DNA of 64,000 nucleotides from Leucobacter chromiiresistens (GTDB taxonomy: Bacteria; Actinomycetota; Actinomycetes; Actinomycetales; Microbacteriaceae): NCBI RefSeq assembly GCF_900102345.1, contig NZ_FNKB01000001.1, positions 1,302,001-1,366,000 of the forward strand. Reading direction: 5' to 3'. A program made the position numbers and the translations under genes. The notes below the pieces were generated by a model. That model was not told where the DNA came from. It was given only the letters and a program-made list of their open reading frames with translations, and did not search any database. This document shows, one piece after another, positions 1 through 7,024 of the stretch (its first letter is position 1; every line of letters starts with the position of its first letter).

Positions 1-463
1 GCACGCCCTTGCCGGCGGCGAGCCCGTCGGCCTTCACCACGTACGGTGCGCCGAACTCGTCGAGCACCGCCCCGGCGGCCTCCGCAGAGGCGACGCGGGA
101 AGCCCGCCCGGTGGGCACCTGCGCCTCGTCCATGATGCGCTTCGCGAACGCCTTCGAGCCCTCCAGCTGGGCGGCGGCGCGATCCGGCCCGAAGACCGGA
201 ACCCCGGCGGCGCGCAGCGGATCCGCCACCCCCGCGACGAGCGGCGCTTCGGGGCCGATCACGACGAGGTCGAAGCCGCGATCCTGCACGAACGAGGCGA
301 CCGCCTGCGGGTCGGTGTACGCGAGCTCCGGGGTCTCGACACCGCTCGCAGCGATGCCCGCGTTGCCCGGTGCGCAGACGATCTCGTGATCGGCGCCCTC
401 CGCGAGGAGAGCGAGGACGATGGCGTGTTCGCGGGCGCCGGGGCCCAGGACGAGGATCTTCAC
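1..463 (-). CDS. purD: Phosphoribosylamine-glycine ligase PurD (N-terminal part)
   Basis: GAR synthetase, the ATP-dependent second step of de novo purine synthesis, joining glycine to phosphoribosylamine in the cytoplasm. About 154 residues are visible: the N-terminal strand KILVLGPGAREHA, the VVIGPEAPLVAG segment, and the start of the ATP-grasp region ending in VVKADGLAAGKGV at the window edge. The rest lies outside. The GTG start is chosen because the family motif begins one residue later. A TAGTCT hexamer ends 7 nt before it with no Shine-Dalgarno, so the transcript is probably leaderless. purF and purM lie 2-4 kb away, so the purine genes are clustered but not one operon. Confidence 0.95.
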   Translation of the reverse strand, partial: MKILVLGPGAREHAIVLALLAEGADHEIVCAPGNAGIAASGVETPELAYTDPQAVASFVQDRGFDLVVIGPEAPLVAGVADPLRAAGVPVFGPDRAAAQLEGSKAFAKRIMDEAQVPTGRASRVASAEAAGAVLDEFGAPYVVKADGLAAGKGV

Positions 464-500
464 GCGCTCCAGACTACCGAAGCGCGGATAGGCTGGAATC
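464..500. promoter_or_regulatory. Back-to-back leaderless promoters for purD and the SCP-like gene
   Basis: The 37-bp gap between two divergent start codons holds TAGTCT (471-476, minus strand, 7 nt before the purD GTG) and TAGGCT (489-494, plus strand, 6 nt before the GTG at 501). The two -10-like hexamers are only 12 bp apart, so each -35 region would lie in or beyond the other gene's -10 and start codon. Neither gene has a Shine-Dalgarno. Assignment as promoters is inference. Confidence 0.55.
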
Positions 501-890
501 GTGGCGAAGCGCAGGATACCGATCGACGACGGACGTGCGGCCCTCTCGGCCGTGCGGGCCGGCAGCACCGCGCGCACCGAGGTGGCGACCGCCGTGCGCT
601 ACCTGCTCGAGGAGCTCGCCGAGCGCGCTCCCGGCAACACGGTCGAGGTGCGGGTGCCGCCCTACGGGGCGACCCAGTGCGTGAGCGGCCCGAGGCACAC
701 CCGGGGCACGCCCCCGAACGTGATCGAGACCGATGCCGAGACCTGGATCGCGCTGGCATGCGGCGACGTCGGCTGGAGCACGGCGATCGGCGACTCCCGC
801 GTCGTCGCCTCGGGATCGCGCGCCGTGCTGACGGGGCTGCTCCCGCTCGTGCGCGAGTACCCAGTCGAAGCTGAGACACTAGAGGCATGA
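501..890 (+). CDS. Sterol carrier family (SCP2-like) protein
   Basis: A 129-residue protein resembling the small 'sterol carrier family' proteins that actinobacteria often encode beside purine genes. It has a basic helical N-terminus, RYLLEELAERAPGN, then a compact beta-rich part with VEVRVPPYGATQC, the RGTPPNVIETD segment and WIALACGDVGW. There is no signal peptide or membrane segment, so it is probably cytoplasmic. The ligand is unknown and none can be inferred. Its stop codon overlaps the ATG of the next gene (ATGA), so the two are probably co-transcribed from the TAGGCT element. Family assignment is by recognition of the overall pattern, not an active site. Confidence 0.7.
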   Translation: MAKRRIPIDDGRAALSAVRAGSTARTEVATAVRYLLEELAERAPGNTVEVRVPPYGATQCVSGPRHTRGTPPNVIETDAETWIALACGDVGWSTAIGDSRVVASGSRAVLTGLLPLVREYPVEAETLEA

Positions 891-1339
891 GTCAGTCCGA
901 TCCTCCGACGGGCCTCCCTGCGCGGGAGCCCGCCGACGCCGCACCCGCAGCGGAGGCGCCCGCAGCACCCTCAGCGGATGCGCCCGCAGCACCCGCACCC
1001 GCACCCGAGTCGCCCGCGGCGGAGCCCGGCGATACGCCGGTCGACCGCGAGCCGATCGTCGAGGTCGCGCAGCGCGAGGTCGCCATCGAGCGCTCGGTGC
1101 GGGTCGGCCGCATCGTCATCGGCGGGATCGTCGCCGGGGCGGTCGTCGCGATGCTCGCGTGCCTGTTCTTCCCGATCGAGGAGGGCGCCGAGTATACGCT
1201 CGGCCAGATCGTCGGGTTCATGGCGCTCATCGGAGCGGCCATCGGCGCGGGCCTCGCCGGGCTCTTCGCGATCCTGCTCGGGGCAGCGGTGCGGCGGCAG
1301 CGCGGCACCGGTATCGCCATACAGTCCGACGTGCGATAA
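887..1339 (+). CDS. Small membrane protein with Ala/Pro-rich N-terminus
   Basis: A 150-residue hypothetical protein, function unknown. Residues 1-55 are low-complexity Ala/Pro/Glu. Residues about 72-92 and 104-132 form two hydrophobic helices (IVIGGIVAGAVVAMLAC and a Gly/Ala-rich second helix), and the tail is basic (RRQRG), so the N-terminus is probably cytoplasmic. The start ATG overlaps the stop of the upstream SCP-like gene, which suggests translational coupling. The tatA genes follow 30 nt downstream in the same direction, so it may belong to a four-gene transcription unit. Confidence 0.75.
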   Translation: MSQSDPPTGLPAREPADAAPAAEAPAAPSADAPAAPAPAPESPAAEPGDTPVDREPIVEVAQREVAIERSVRVGRIVIGGIVAGAVVAMLACLFFPIEEGAEYTLGQIVGFMALIGAAIGAGLAGLFAILLGAAVRRQRGTGIAIQSDVR

Positions 1340-1369
1340 TCCCCTCAACAACGATTCGGAGAAACTGCC

Positions 1370-1564
1370 ATGCTCGGTAACCTCACAGGGATGCACCTCG
1401 TCGCCATCCTCTTCATCATCCTGCTGATGTTCGGCGCTCCGAAGCTTCCCGCACTGGCGAAGAGCCTCGGCCAGTCGATGAAGATCCTCCGGAAGGAGGT
1501 CGGGAGCGACGCCGAGAAGACCGCGGAGACGACCCCCTCCACCACCCAGACGGACGCCTCCTGA
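1370..1564 (+). CDS. tatA: Twin-arginine translocase subunit TatA (short copy)
   Basis: A 64-residue TatA/E-type protein. The pore-forming Tat component oligomerises on the TatBC-substrate complex to carry folded proteins across the membrane. A single N-terminal transmembrane helix (residues 9-21) is followed by the family hinge FGAPKLPALAKSLGQ, an amphipathic helix and a short polar tail. A GGAG Shine-Dalgarno lies 15 nt upstream of the ATG, rather far. It is the first of two tandem copies; residues 9-44 are nearly identical to the second copy, so this is a recent or gene-converted duplication. No tatC lies nearby. Confidence 0.9.
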   Translation: MLGNLTGMHLVAILFIILLMFGAPKLPALAKSLGQSMKILRKEVGSDAEKTAETTPSTTQTDAS

Positions 1565-1597
1565 CCGTCCCGTCGCAACGATCGGAGACTGCTTTCC

Positions 1598-1990
1598 ATG
1601 ATCGGTAACCTCTCAGGGCCGACGTTGATCGTCATCCTGTTCATCGTGCTGCTGCTGTTCGGTGCGCCGAAGCTCCCCGCACTGGCGAAGAGCCTGGGGC
1701 AGTCGATGAAGATCCTGCGCAAGGAAGTCAGCTCGGATCGCGACGGCTCCGGCAGCGACGCCGCGCCCGCATCCCCGACGACGCCCGCCGATCCCGCCGC
1801 ACCGCCGGCGGCCCCGACTGCTCCGGCCGCCCCGAGCGACCCGACGACGCCGGTGGCTCCGCCCGTCGTTCCCCCGGCCCCGCCGGCCGCTCCCGAGCAG
1901 CCGCCCGCGACCGGTGCCGGTCAGGGCGGCCCCGCCGACGCGCCGCACGCCCCGCAGCGCCCGGTCGATCCCGAAGACCCGAATCGCTAG
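1598..1990 (+). CDS. tatA: Twin-arginine translocase subunit TatA (long copy with Pro-rich tail)
   Basis: A second TatA, 130 residues, 33 nt after the first. It shares the MxGNLxG start, one transmembrane helix, the FGAPKLPALAKSLGQSMK hinge and amphipathic helix. It then diverges into about 80 residues of Ala/Pro/Thr-rich low complexity, ending PEDPNR. Most TatA proteins are 60-90 residues, so the tail is unusual; it would lie in the cytoplasm. A GGAG lies 13 nt before the ATG. The pair is closed by a strong hairpin at 2003-2046. Whether one copy works as a TatB is not decidable from sequence, but both keep the TatA-type hinge. Confidence 0.88.
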   Translation: MIGNLSGPTLIVILFIVLLLFGAPKLPALAKSLGQSMKILRKEVSSDRDGSGSDAAPASPTTPADPAAPPAAPTAPAAPSDPTTPVAPPVVPPAPPAAPEQPPATGAGQGGPADAPHAPQRPVDPEDPNR

Positions 1991-2002
1991 ACCGACGAAC
2001 GA

Positions 2003-2046
2003 ACGACGAACCCCTCCCGCCGCATCCGGCCGGAGGGGTTCGTCGT
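2003..2046. terminator. Bidirectional hairpin terminator between tatA and purF
   Basis: A perfect 15-bp inverted repeat (ACGACGAACCCCTCC at 2003-2017, complement at 2032-2046) with a 14-nt loop lies between converging genes. There is no clear T-run. The arm end ACGACGAAC recurs in the wecC terminator at 42118, so this genome may favour that stem. Confidence 0.8.
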
Positions 2047-2086
2047 ATGCGCGGGCGCGCGCGGGCGACGCGCGCGCCGCCCGCGG

Positions 2087-3547
2087 TCAGCTCTCCTGCG
2101 TCGCCTCGACCCAGGAGAGGTACTCCTCGTCGACGCTGCCCGTGATGTACTCGCCCGTGAAGCAGCTCTGCTCGAGCTCGGTGACGCGATCCTGACCCGC
2201 GAGAATCGCGCGGTTCATGCCCTCGACGCTCATGTACACGAGATGGTCGGCGTTCAGCTCGGCGGCGATCTCCGCCGGGGTGCGCTCGTGCGCGATCAGC
2301 TCGCTGCGCGACGGCATGTTGATGCCGTAGACGTGCGGGAAGACGACCGGCGGCGCGGCCGACGCGAAGATGACCGACTTCGCACCCGCGGCGCGCGCCA
2401 TCTCGACGATCTCGCGCGAGGTGGTGCCGCGCACGATCGAGTCGTCGACGAGCAGAACGTTCTTGCCGGCGAACTCCGAGCTCATCGCGTTGAGCTTCTG
2501 GCGCACGCTGCGCTTGCGCACGGCCTGCCCCGGCATGATGAACGTGCGGCCGACGTAGTGGTTCTTGAAGAACCCCTCGCGATACGGCACGCCCAGGCGC
2601 TGCGCGAGCTGCATCGCGCTCGGTCGACCCGAATCGGGGATCGGCATGACGACATCGATGTCGACGTCGGGCAGCTCCGCCTGCACCTGCTCGGCGAGCA
2701 CGTCGCCGAGACGGAGCCGCGCCTCGTACACCGAGATCCCGCTGAGCACGGAGTCGGGGCGGGCGAGATAGATGTACTCGAACGCGCACGGCACCAGCCG
2801 GGTCTCGGCGGCGCACTGCTGCGAGGTCATCTTGCCGTCGGGGGAGATGAGGATCGCCTCGCCGGGCTCCACGTCGCGCACGCGCTCGTATCCGCCCGAC
2901 TCGAGCACCAGCGACTCCGAGGCGACGACCCATTCGTCGCTGCCGTTCGCCCCCGTGCGACGCCCCAGCACGAGCGGCCGGATCCCGAACGGGTCGCGGA
3001 AGGCGAGCAGGCCGTAGCCGGCGATGAGCGCGATCGCGGCGTACGACCCTTCCACGCGCTCGTGCACGCGCGAGACCGCCGCGAACACCTGCTCGGCGTC
3101 GAGCGAGAGGCCGCTGATGGTCGACTGCAGCTCGTTGGCGAGCACGTTGAGCAGCAGCTCGGTGTCGGAGTGGGTGTTGAGGTGGCGGCGGTCGACGTTG
3201 TAGAGGTCGGCGGTCAGCTCGCGGGTGTTGGTGAGGTTGCCGTTGTGCACGAGGATGATGCCGTACGGGGCGCCCACGTAGAACGGCTGCGCCTCGTCCT
3301 CGGCGGCCGCGGAGCCGCGCGTCGCGTACCGCACGTGGCCCAGGCCGACGTTGCCGGTGAGACTCCGCATGTCGCGGGTGCGGTAGGCCTCGCGCACCTG
3401 GCCCTTGGCCTTCACCATGTGGAAGAAGTCGCCGTCGAGCGTGGCGATGCCCGTCGAATCCTGGCCGCGGTGCTGCAGCAGCAGGAGGCTGTCGTAGATC
3501 TGCTGGTTGACGGGTTCGGGTGAAACGATACCGACGATGCCGCACAT
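2087..3547 (-). CDS. purF: Amidophosphoribosyltransferase PurF
   Basis: Catalyses the committed step of purine synthesis, transferring glutamine amide nitrogen to PRPP. The protein is 486 residues. The start at MCGIVGIVSP is fixed because Cys2 is the N-terminal nucleophile of the glutamine amidotransferase (Ntn) domain, exposed after Met removal; longer in-frame extensions are therefore not real. The C-terminal phosphoribosyltransferase domain carries the PRPP loop LLVDDSIVRGTTSRE near residue 355. Of the Fe-S cysteines of the Bacillus-type enzyme only some have counterparts here (CAFEYIY and SCFTGEY; the PHVYGI position is His), so a cluster is doubtful. It is divergent from purM across 136 bp. 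GGGAG lies about 15 nt upstream of the ATG. Confidence 0.96.
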   Translation of the reverse strand: MCGIVGIVSPEPVNQQIYDSLLLLQHRGQDSTGIATLDGDFFHMVKAKGQVREAYRTRDMRSLTGNVGLGHVRYATRGSAAAEDEAQPFYVGAPYGIILVHNGNLTNTRELTADLYNVDRRHLNTHSDTELLLNVLANELQSTISGLSLDAEQVFAAVSRVHERVEGSYAAIALIAGYGLLAFRDPFGIRPLVLGRRTGANGSDEWVVASESLVLESGGYERVRDVEPGEAILISPDGKMTSQQCAAETRLVPCAFEYIYLARPDSVLSGISVYEARLRLGDVLAEQVQAELPDVDIDVVMPIPDSGRPSAMQLAQRLGVPYREGFFKNHYVGRTFIMPGQAVRKRSVRQKLNAMSSEFAGKNVLLVDDSIVRGTTSREIVEMARAAGAKSVIFASAAPPVVFPHVYGINMPSRSELIAHERTPAEIAAELNADHLVYMSVEGMNRAILAGQDRVTELEQSCFTGEYITGSVDEEYLSWVEATQES

Positions 3548-3671
3548 GCTGTTGTGAATGCTCCCTGCGAGGTGGGTGATGCGTCGAGTCGAGGTGACGC
3601 ACCGCCTAGTCTCCCACACGAGGCCGCACGAACGGTCGGCGCCCGCAATCGCAGGGCGGTGCACCGCAGGG

Positions 3672-3677
3672 TACGCT
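3672..3677 (+). promoter_or_regulatory. -10-like TACGCT, leaderless purM promoter
   Basis: TACGCT ends 6 nt before the purM GTG, with no Shine-Dalgarno between. This is the spacing expected if transcription starts at the start codon. Confidence 0.5.
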
Positions 3678-3683
3678 GTTCGG

Positions 3684-4793
3684 GTGAGCGAAAACGCGTC
3701 GATCTATGCCCAGTCCGGAGTCGATACCGCTGCCGGTGATCTGGCCGTCGAGCTGATGAAATCCGCAGTGGCGCGCACGCACGGCCCCGAGGTGGTCGGC
3801 GGCGTCGGCGGGTTCGCCGGGCTCTTCGACGCATCCGCTCTGAAGGAGTACCGCCGCCCGCTGCTCGCCAGCGCCACCGACGGCGTGGGTACGAAGGTCG
3901 CGATCGCCCAGGCCATGGACATCCACGACACCATCGGCCAGGATCTCGTCGCGATGATCGTCGACGACATCGTCGTCGTCGGCGCCAAGCCGCTCGCCAT
4001 GACCGACTACATCGCCTGCGGCAAGGTCGTGCCGCAGCGCATCGCCGACATCGTGCGCGGGATCGCGCAGGCCTGCGAGGCCACGGGCACGGCGCTCGTC
4101 GGCGGCGAGACCGCGGAGCACCCCGGTCTGCTCGGCGTCGACGACTACGACGTCGCCGGCGCCGCGGTCGGCGTCGTCGAGGCCGACCGCGTGCTCGGGC
4201 CGGAGCGCGTCGCCGACGGCGACGTGATCCTCGCCCTCGGCGCCTCCGGGCTGCACTCGAACGGATTCTCGCTCGTGCGGCACATCCTGGCCGAGCGGGG
4301 CGTCTCGTACACGGACCGCAGCGCCGAGCTCGGCGCGAGCTACGGCGAGGCGCTGCTCGTGCCGACTGCGCTCTACACGTCGCCCCTGCTGCGCGTGCTC
4401 GACGACCCGGCGCTCGACGGCGCCGTCCACGCCCTCTCGCACGTCACCGGCGGGGGCATCGCGGCGAACCTCGCCCGCGTGCTGCCGGTCGGCACCTGGA
4501 CGGAGCTGGATCGCGGCGCGTGGTCGCCGCTCCCCGTCTTCCGCCACCTCGCCGATCTCGGCGGGCACACGCTCGAGTCGGTCGAGGGTGCCTGGAATCT
4601 CGGCGTCGGCATGTTCGCCGTCGTGGACGCCGCATCGGCGCAGCACGTCGCCGCCGCGCTGACCGCCGAGGGGCTCGACGTGTGGGTCGTGGGCGAGGTC
4701 TCCGCGTCGGCGCGCGATCTCGACGGGTTCGAGCAGGGCGCGAAGGGCGTGCATGGAGGCGCGGTGCGCCTCGTGGGGTCGTACGCGGCCTGA
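3684..4793 (+). CDS. purM: Phosphoribosylformylglycinamidine cyclo-ligase PurM
   Basis: AIR synthetase, the ATP-dependent fifth step of purine synthesis, closing FGAM to aminoimidazole ribotide. The protein is 369 residues, slightly longer than the usual 345. It begins VSENASIYAQSGVD. Family motifs are the ATP-binding DGVGTKVAIAQ near residue 65, GGETAEHPG, ASGLHSNGFSLVR and the C-terminal THVTGGG-type loop (SHVTGGGIAANLARVLP). The GTG start is preferred over an in-frame upstream extension because the TACGCT hexamer sits 6 nt before it and family similarity begins there. purF is divergent on the other side. Confidence 0.95.
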   Translation: MSENASIYAQSGVDTAAGDLAVELMKSAVARTHGPEVVGGVGGFAGLFDASALKEYRRPLLASATDGVGTKVAIAQAMDIHDTIGQDLVAMIVDDIVVVGAKPLAMTDYIACGKVVPQRIADIVRGIAQACEATGTALVGGETAEHPGLLGVDDYDVAGAAVGVVEADRVLGPERVADGDVILALGASGLHSNGFSLVRHILAERGVSYTDRSAELGASYGEALLVPTALYTSPLLRVLDDPALDGAVHALSHVTGGGIAANLARVLPVGTWTELDRGAWSPLPVFRHLADLGGHTLESVEGAWNLGVGMFAVVDAASAQHVAAALTAEGLDVWVVGEVSASARDLDGFEQGAKGVHGGAVRLVGSYAA

Positions 4794-4814
4794 TCGGTGC
4801 GGCGGGCTCGGGGA

Positions 4815-4894
4815 CCGGATCCTGCTCGCGCGGATCCTGCTCGCTCGAGTGTGCCTCGCCCGGATCCTGCTCGCGCGGATCCTGCTCGCTCGAG
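4815..4894. repeat. Nested direct repeats downstream of purM
   Basis: Two identical 35-nt units (4815-4849 and 4860-4894) are separated by 10 nt. Each unit itself contains two copies of CGGATCCTGCTCGC spaced 15 nt apart, so the 14-mer occurs four times (4816, 4831, 4861, 4876). The tract is non-coding, between convergent purM and ispF. No hairpin with a T-run is present, so it is not an obvious terminator. Confidence 0.8.
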
Positions 4895-4973
4895 AGCCCG
4901 CGAAAGCTCAGTTCGTGCTCGCGCAAGAGCCTGCCCGGTGCAGAATCGCGCTTTGGGCGATCCTGCAGCCTGA

Positions 4974-5008
4974 TGGTGAGGCGTGCCAGCGATGCCAGAG
5001 CCTCACCA
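4974..5008. terminator. Possible hairpin terminator between purM and ispF
   Basis: A 9-bp inverted repeat, TGGTGAGGC (4974-4982) and GCCTCACCA (5000-5008), with a 17-nt loop lies between converging genes. There is no T-run on either side, so this is only a candidate. Confidence 0.4.
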
Positions 5009-5022
5009 CAGGAGGGGGCGGG

Positions 5023-5529
5023 TCAGGCGTCGGCGCGCTCGATCAGTGCCGTCGCGATCACGGCGAGGCCCTCCCCGCGCCCGGTGAACCCGAGGCGGTC
5101 CGTGGTGGTCGCGGCGAGTGAGACAGGGGCGCCGACGAGCGCCGACATCGCGCGCTGAGCCTCGGTGCGGCGGGCCGCGAAGCGCGGACGCTCGCCCACG
5201 ATCTGCACGGACACGTTGACGGGCGCCCAGCCGTCTGCGGCGAGGCGGGCGAGCGCCGCCGTCACGAACCCGGTGCTCGCGGCCCCGGCCGCGGCCGGAT
5301 CATCGACCCCGACCAGCTCCCCGATATCGCCGAGGCCGGCGGCCGAGAGCAGCGCGTCGACCACCGCGTGGCACACCGCGTCGCCGTCGCTGTGCCCGGC
5401 GAGCGCGGGCTCGCCCGGCCAGTCCAGCCCGGCTAGCCGCAGGCCGCCGCCCTCAGCGGGGCCGCCGCCGCCCCCGCTCCCGGCATCCGCGTAGGCGTGC
5501 ACGTCGACGCCGATGCCGACGCGGATCAC
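5023..5529 (-). CDS. ispF: 2-C-methyl-D-erythritol 2,4-cyclodiphosphate synthase IspF
   Basis: Converts CDP-methylerythritol 2-phosphate to the cyclodiphosphate in the MEP isoprenoid pathway. The protein is 168 residues. The zinc site is visible as GVDVHAY (Asp9, His11) and the following His in LAGHSDGDAVCHAV. The C-terminus has the family pattern ATTTDRLGFTGRGEGL. A glycine-rich insert (AGSGGGGGPAEGGG) near residue 15 lengthens the loop after the metal ligands. The ATG overlaps the ispD stop by 4 nt, so the pair is translationally coupled, as in many actinobacteria. Confidence 0.95.
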   Translation of the reverse strand: MIRVGIGVDVHAYADAGSGGGGGPAEGGGLRLAGLDWPGEPALAGHSDGDAVCHAVVDALLSAAGLGDIGELVGVDDPAAAGAASTGFVTAALARLAADGWAPVNVSVQIVGERPRFAARRTEAQRAMSALVGAPVSLAATTTDRLGFTGRGEGLAVIATALIERADA

Positions 5530-6299
5530 TGCTCGGGCTCCAGCCCGGCCGCGTTCGCCGCGAGGAAGTGCTCGAGGATCGCGATGTCGTCGGGCGTCGT
5601 CAGCTTGTGGGCGCGCATCTCGCCGGGCACGGTCCGCACGCGTCCGCCGCCGCGCTGCACCACGTCGGCGTCGTCGGTCGGGGCGGCGCTCTGCAGCTCG
5701 GCGTCGGCGTACGCCGCGGCGAGGAGTTCGCGCGGAAACCCCTGCGGAGTCTGCACGCCGACGAGCGCGTCGCGATCCACCGTCTCGTGCACGAGTCCGT
5801 CGGCGTCCACGCGCTTCAGCGTGTCGGTGACGCGCAGCGCGGGTACGACACCGTCGCCCGTCGCCCGCACCTCGGCGATCACCCGCTCGAAGAGCGCGGC
5901 GCTCGCGAAGGGGCGCGCGGCGTCGTGCACGAGCACGGTGTCGATGGACTCGGGCAGCGCGTCGAGGCCGAATCGCACGGACTCGTAGCGCTCGCGTCCG
6001 CCGGCGACGACCGACACCTCCCAGCGGGTGCGCTCGGGCAGCACCTGCTCGACGAGTTCGAGTGCGCGCGCCGCGTGCGACTCGGGCACGACCACGACGA
6101 GGTGGCCCGCGTGGGGGAGCGACGTGACGACGCCGACGCCGAATTCGATGAGCGGGCGCCCGTGCAACTCGGTGAACGCTTTCGGCTGCGCGGCGCCGAG
6201 TCGCCGCCCGCTGCCGGCGCCGACGAGCACGACGCCGAGCGCGGCGAGCGGGTGCGGAACGGCGTCGTCCGCTTCGGTGAGAAAGGCTGAGCTGCTCAT
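5526..6299 (-). CDS. ispD: 2-C-methyl-D-erythritol 4-phosphate cytidylyltransferase IspD
   Basis: Attaches CMP to methylerythritol 4-phosphate, the third MEP-pathway step. The protein is 257 residues, with a Rossmann-like nucleotidyltransferase fold. The CTP-binding loop is GAGSGRRLGAAQPKAF (residues about 27-42), followed by VVAGGRERYESVRFGL and VLVHDAARPF, the family's Asp-containing motif. About 20 residues precede the conserved fold. The TAGCCT hexamer at 6306-6311 ends 6 nt before the ATG, so the start is consistent with a leaderless message. It forms an operon with ispF and lies 77 bp downstream of carD, the order known from Mycobacterium. Confidence 0.95.
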   Translation of the reverse strand: MSSSAFLTEADDAVPHPLAALGVVLVGAGSGRRLGAAQPKAFTELHGRPLIEFGVGVVTSLPHAGHLVVVVPESHAARALELVEQVLPERTRWEVSVVAGGRERYESVRFGLDALPESIDTVLVHDAARPFASAALFERVIAEVRATGDGVVPALRVTDTLKRVDADGLVHETVDRDALVGVQTPQGFPRELLAAAYADAELQSAAPTDDADVVQRGGGRVRTVPGEMRAHKLTTPDDIAILEHFLAANAAGLEPEQ

Positions 6300-6305
6300 G
6301 CGCCC

Positions 6306-6311
6306 AGGCTA
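6306..6311 (-). promoter_or_regulatory. -10-like TAGCCT, leaderless ispD promoter
   Basis: TAGCCT on the minus strand ends 6 nt before the ispD ATG, with no ribosome site between them. It would let ispDF be transcribed separately from carD. Confidence 0.45.
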
Positions 6312-6376
6312 CTCGGTGGGGCGCCGCCGGGCGGGGCGGGATCGGGCCGGATCGGCGATACGCGATCCGGCGCTCG

Positions 6377-6862
6377 TCACGAGGCCAGCACCTCGTCGAC
6401 GAGCGAACCGGCGCTCGCCTCGTCGGTCCGCTCGGCGAGGGCGACCTCCGAGACGAGGATCTGCCGGGCCTTGGCGAGCATGCGCTTCTCGCCGGCGGAG
6501 AGGGCGCGGATGTCGCGGTCGCGGCGCCACAGGTCGCGCACCACCTCGGAGACCTTGAACACGTCGCCCGAGGCGAGCTTCTCGAGATTGGCCTTGTAGC
6601 GCCGCGACCAGTTCGTCGGCTCCTCCGTGAAGGGCGCGCGCAGCACGTCGAAGACGCGCTCGAGGCCCTGCTGATCGATCACGTCGCGCACGCCGACGAG
6701 CTCGCAGTTCTCGGCCGGAACCTCGATCGTCAGGTTGTCCTCGTCGACCTGCAGCGTGAGGAAGGTCTGCTCCCGGCCGCCGAGCCTGCGCTGCTTGACC
6801 GCCACGATCTTCGCTGCACCATGGTGGGGATACACCACCGTCTCTCCGACCTCGAACTGCAT
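6377..6862 (-). CDS. carD: RNA-polymerase-binding transcription regulator CarD
   Basis: CarD binds the RNA polymerase beta subunit and the upstream edge of the transcription bubble, stabilising open complexes, notably at rRNA promoters. The protein is 161 residues, the usual length. The N-terminal CarD_TRCF/RID domain starts [19 protein letters not shown], and the C-terminal DNA-binding part contains the conserved Trp region [17 protein letters not shown] lies 9 nt before the ATG. A TATTCT -10 (6890-6895) is 28 nt upstream; its -35 position coincides with a TTAGG/CCTAA palindrome. It is essential in Mycobacterium. Synteny with ispD-ispF and the lpqE-like gene matches that genus. Confidence 0.96.
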   Translation of the reverse strand: MQFEVGETVVYPHHGAAKIVAVKQRRLGGREQTFLTLQVDEDNLTIEVPAENCELVGVRDVIDQQGLERVFDVLRAPFTEEPTNWSRRYKANLEKLASGDVFKVSEVVRDLWRRDRDIRALSAGEKRMLAKARQILVSEVALAERTDEASAGSLVDEVLAS

Positions 6863-6889
6863 CGAACGGCTCCTTCACGATCCGCGCTC

Positions 6890-6932
6890 AGAATATCACA
6901 GCGCACGGAGAAGTTAGGAGAGCCTAAGCTGC
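6890..6932. promoter_or_regulatory. carD promoter overlapped by an iron-box-like palindrome
   Basis: On the minus strand TATTCT (6890-6895) is a good -10 for carD. The -35 position 17 bp further (6913-6918) falls in the inverted repeat TTAGG-AGAG-CCTAA (6914-6927). Read as 19 bp (6914-6932), this matches the known DtxR/IdeR consensus at about 14 positions. The promoter call is moderate and the operator call tentative. Confidence 0.4.
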
Positions 6933-6951
6933 ACCTCACGGGCGCCACCGA

Positions 6952-6957
6952 TAAGAT
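6952..6957 (+). promoter_or_regulatory. -10-like TAAGAT for the LpqE-like gene
   Basis: TAAGAT lies about 68 nt before the TTG start of the lipoprotein gene, leaving room for a leader with the GGAGG at 7015-7019. No convincing -35 is visible. Confidence 0.35.
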
Positions 6958-7024
6958 GATCTCAACTGTGCGCTCGTGTTTCGGTGCGCAATTCGCGGAT
7001 CACCATACGGCTCGGAGGACCACC

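Noticed and set aside
4815..4894. CRISPR-like array after purM
   Set aside because: Units are perfect direct repeats without unique spacers, only two 35-nt copies, and no cas genes are nearby.
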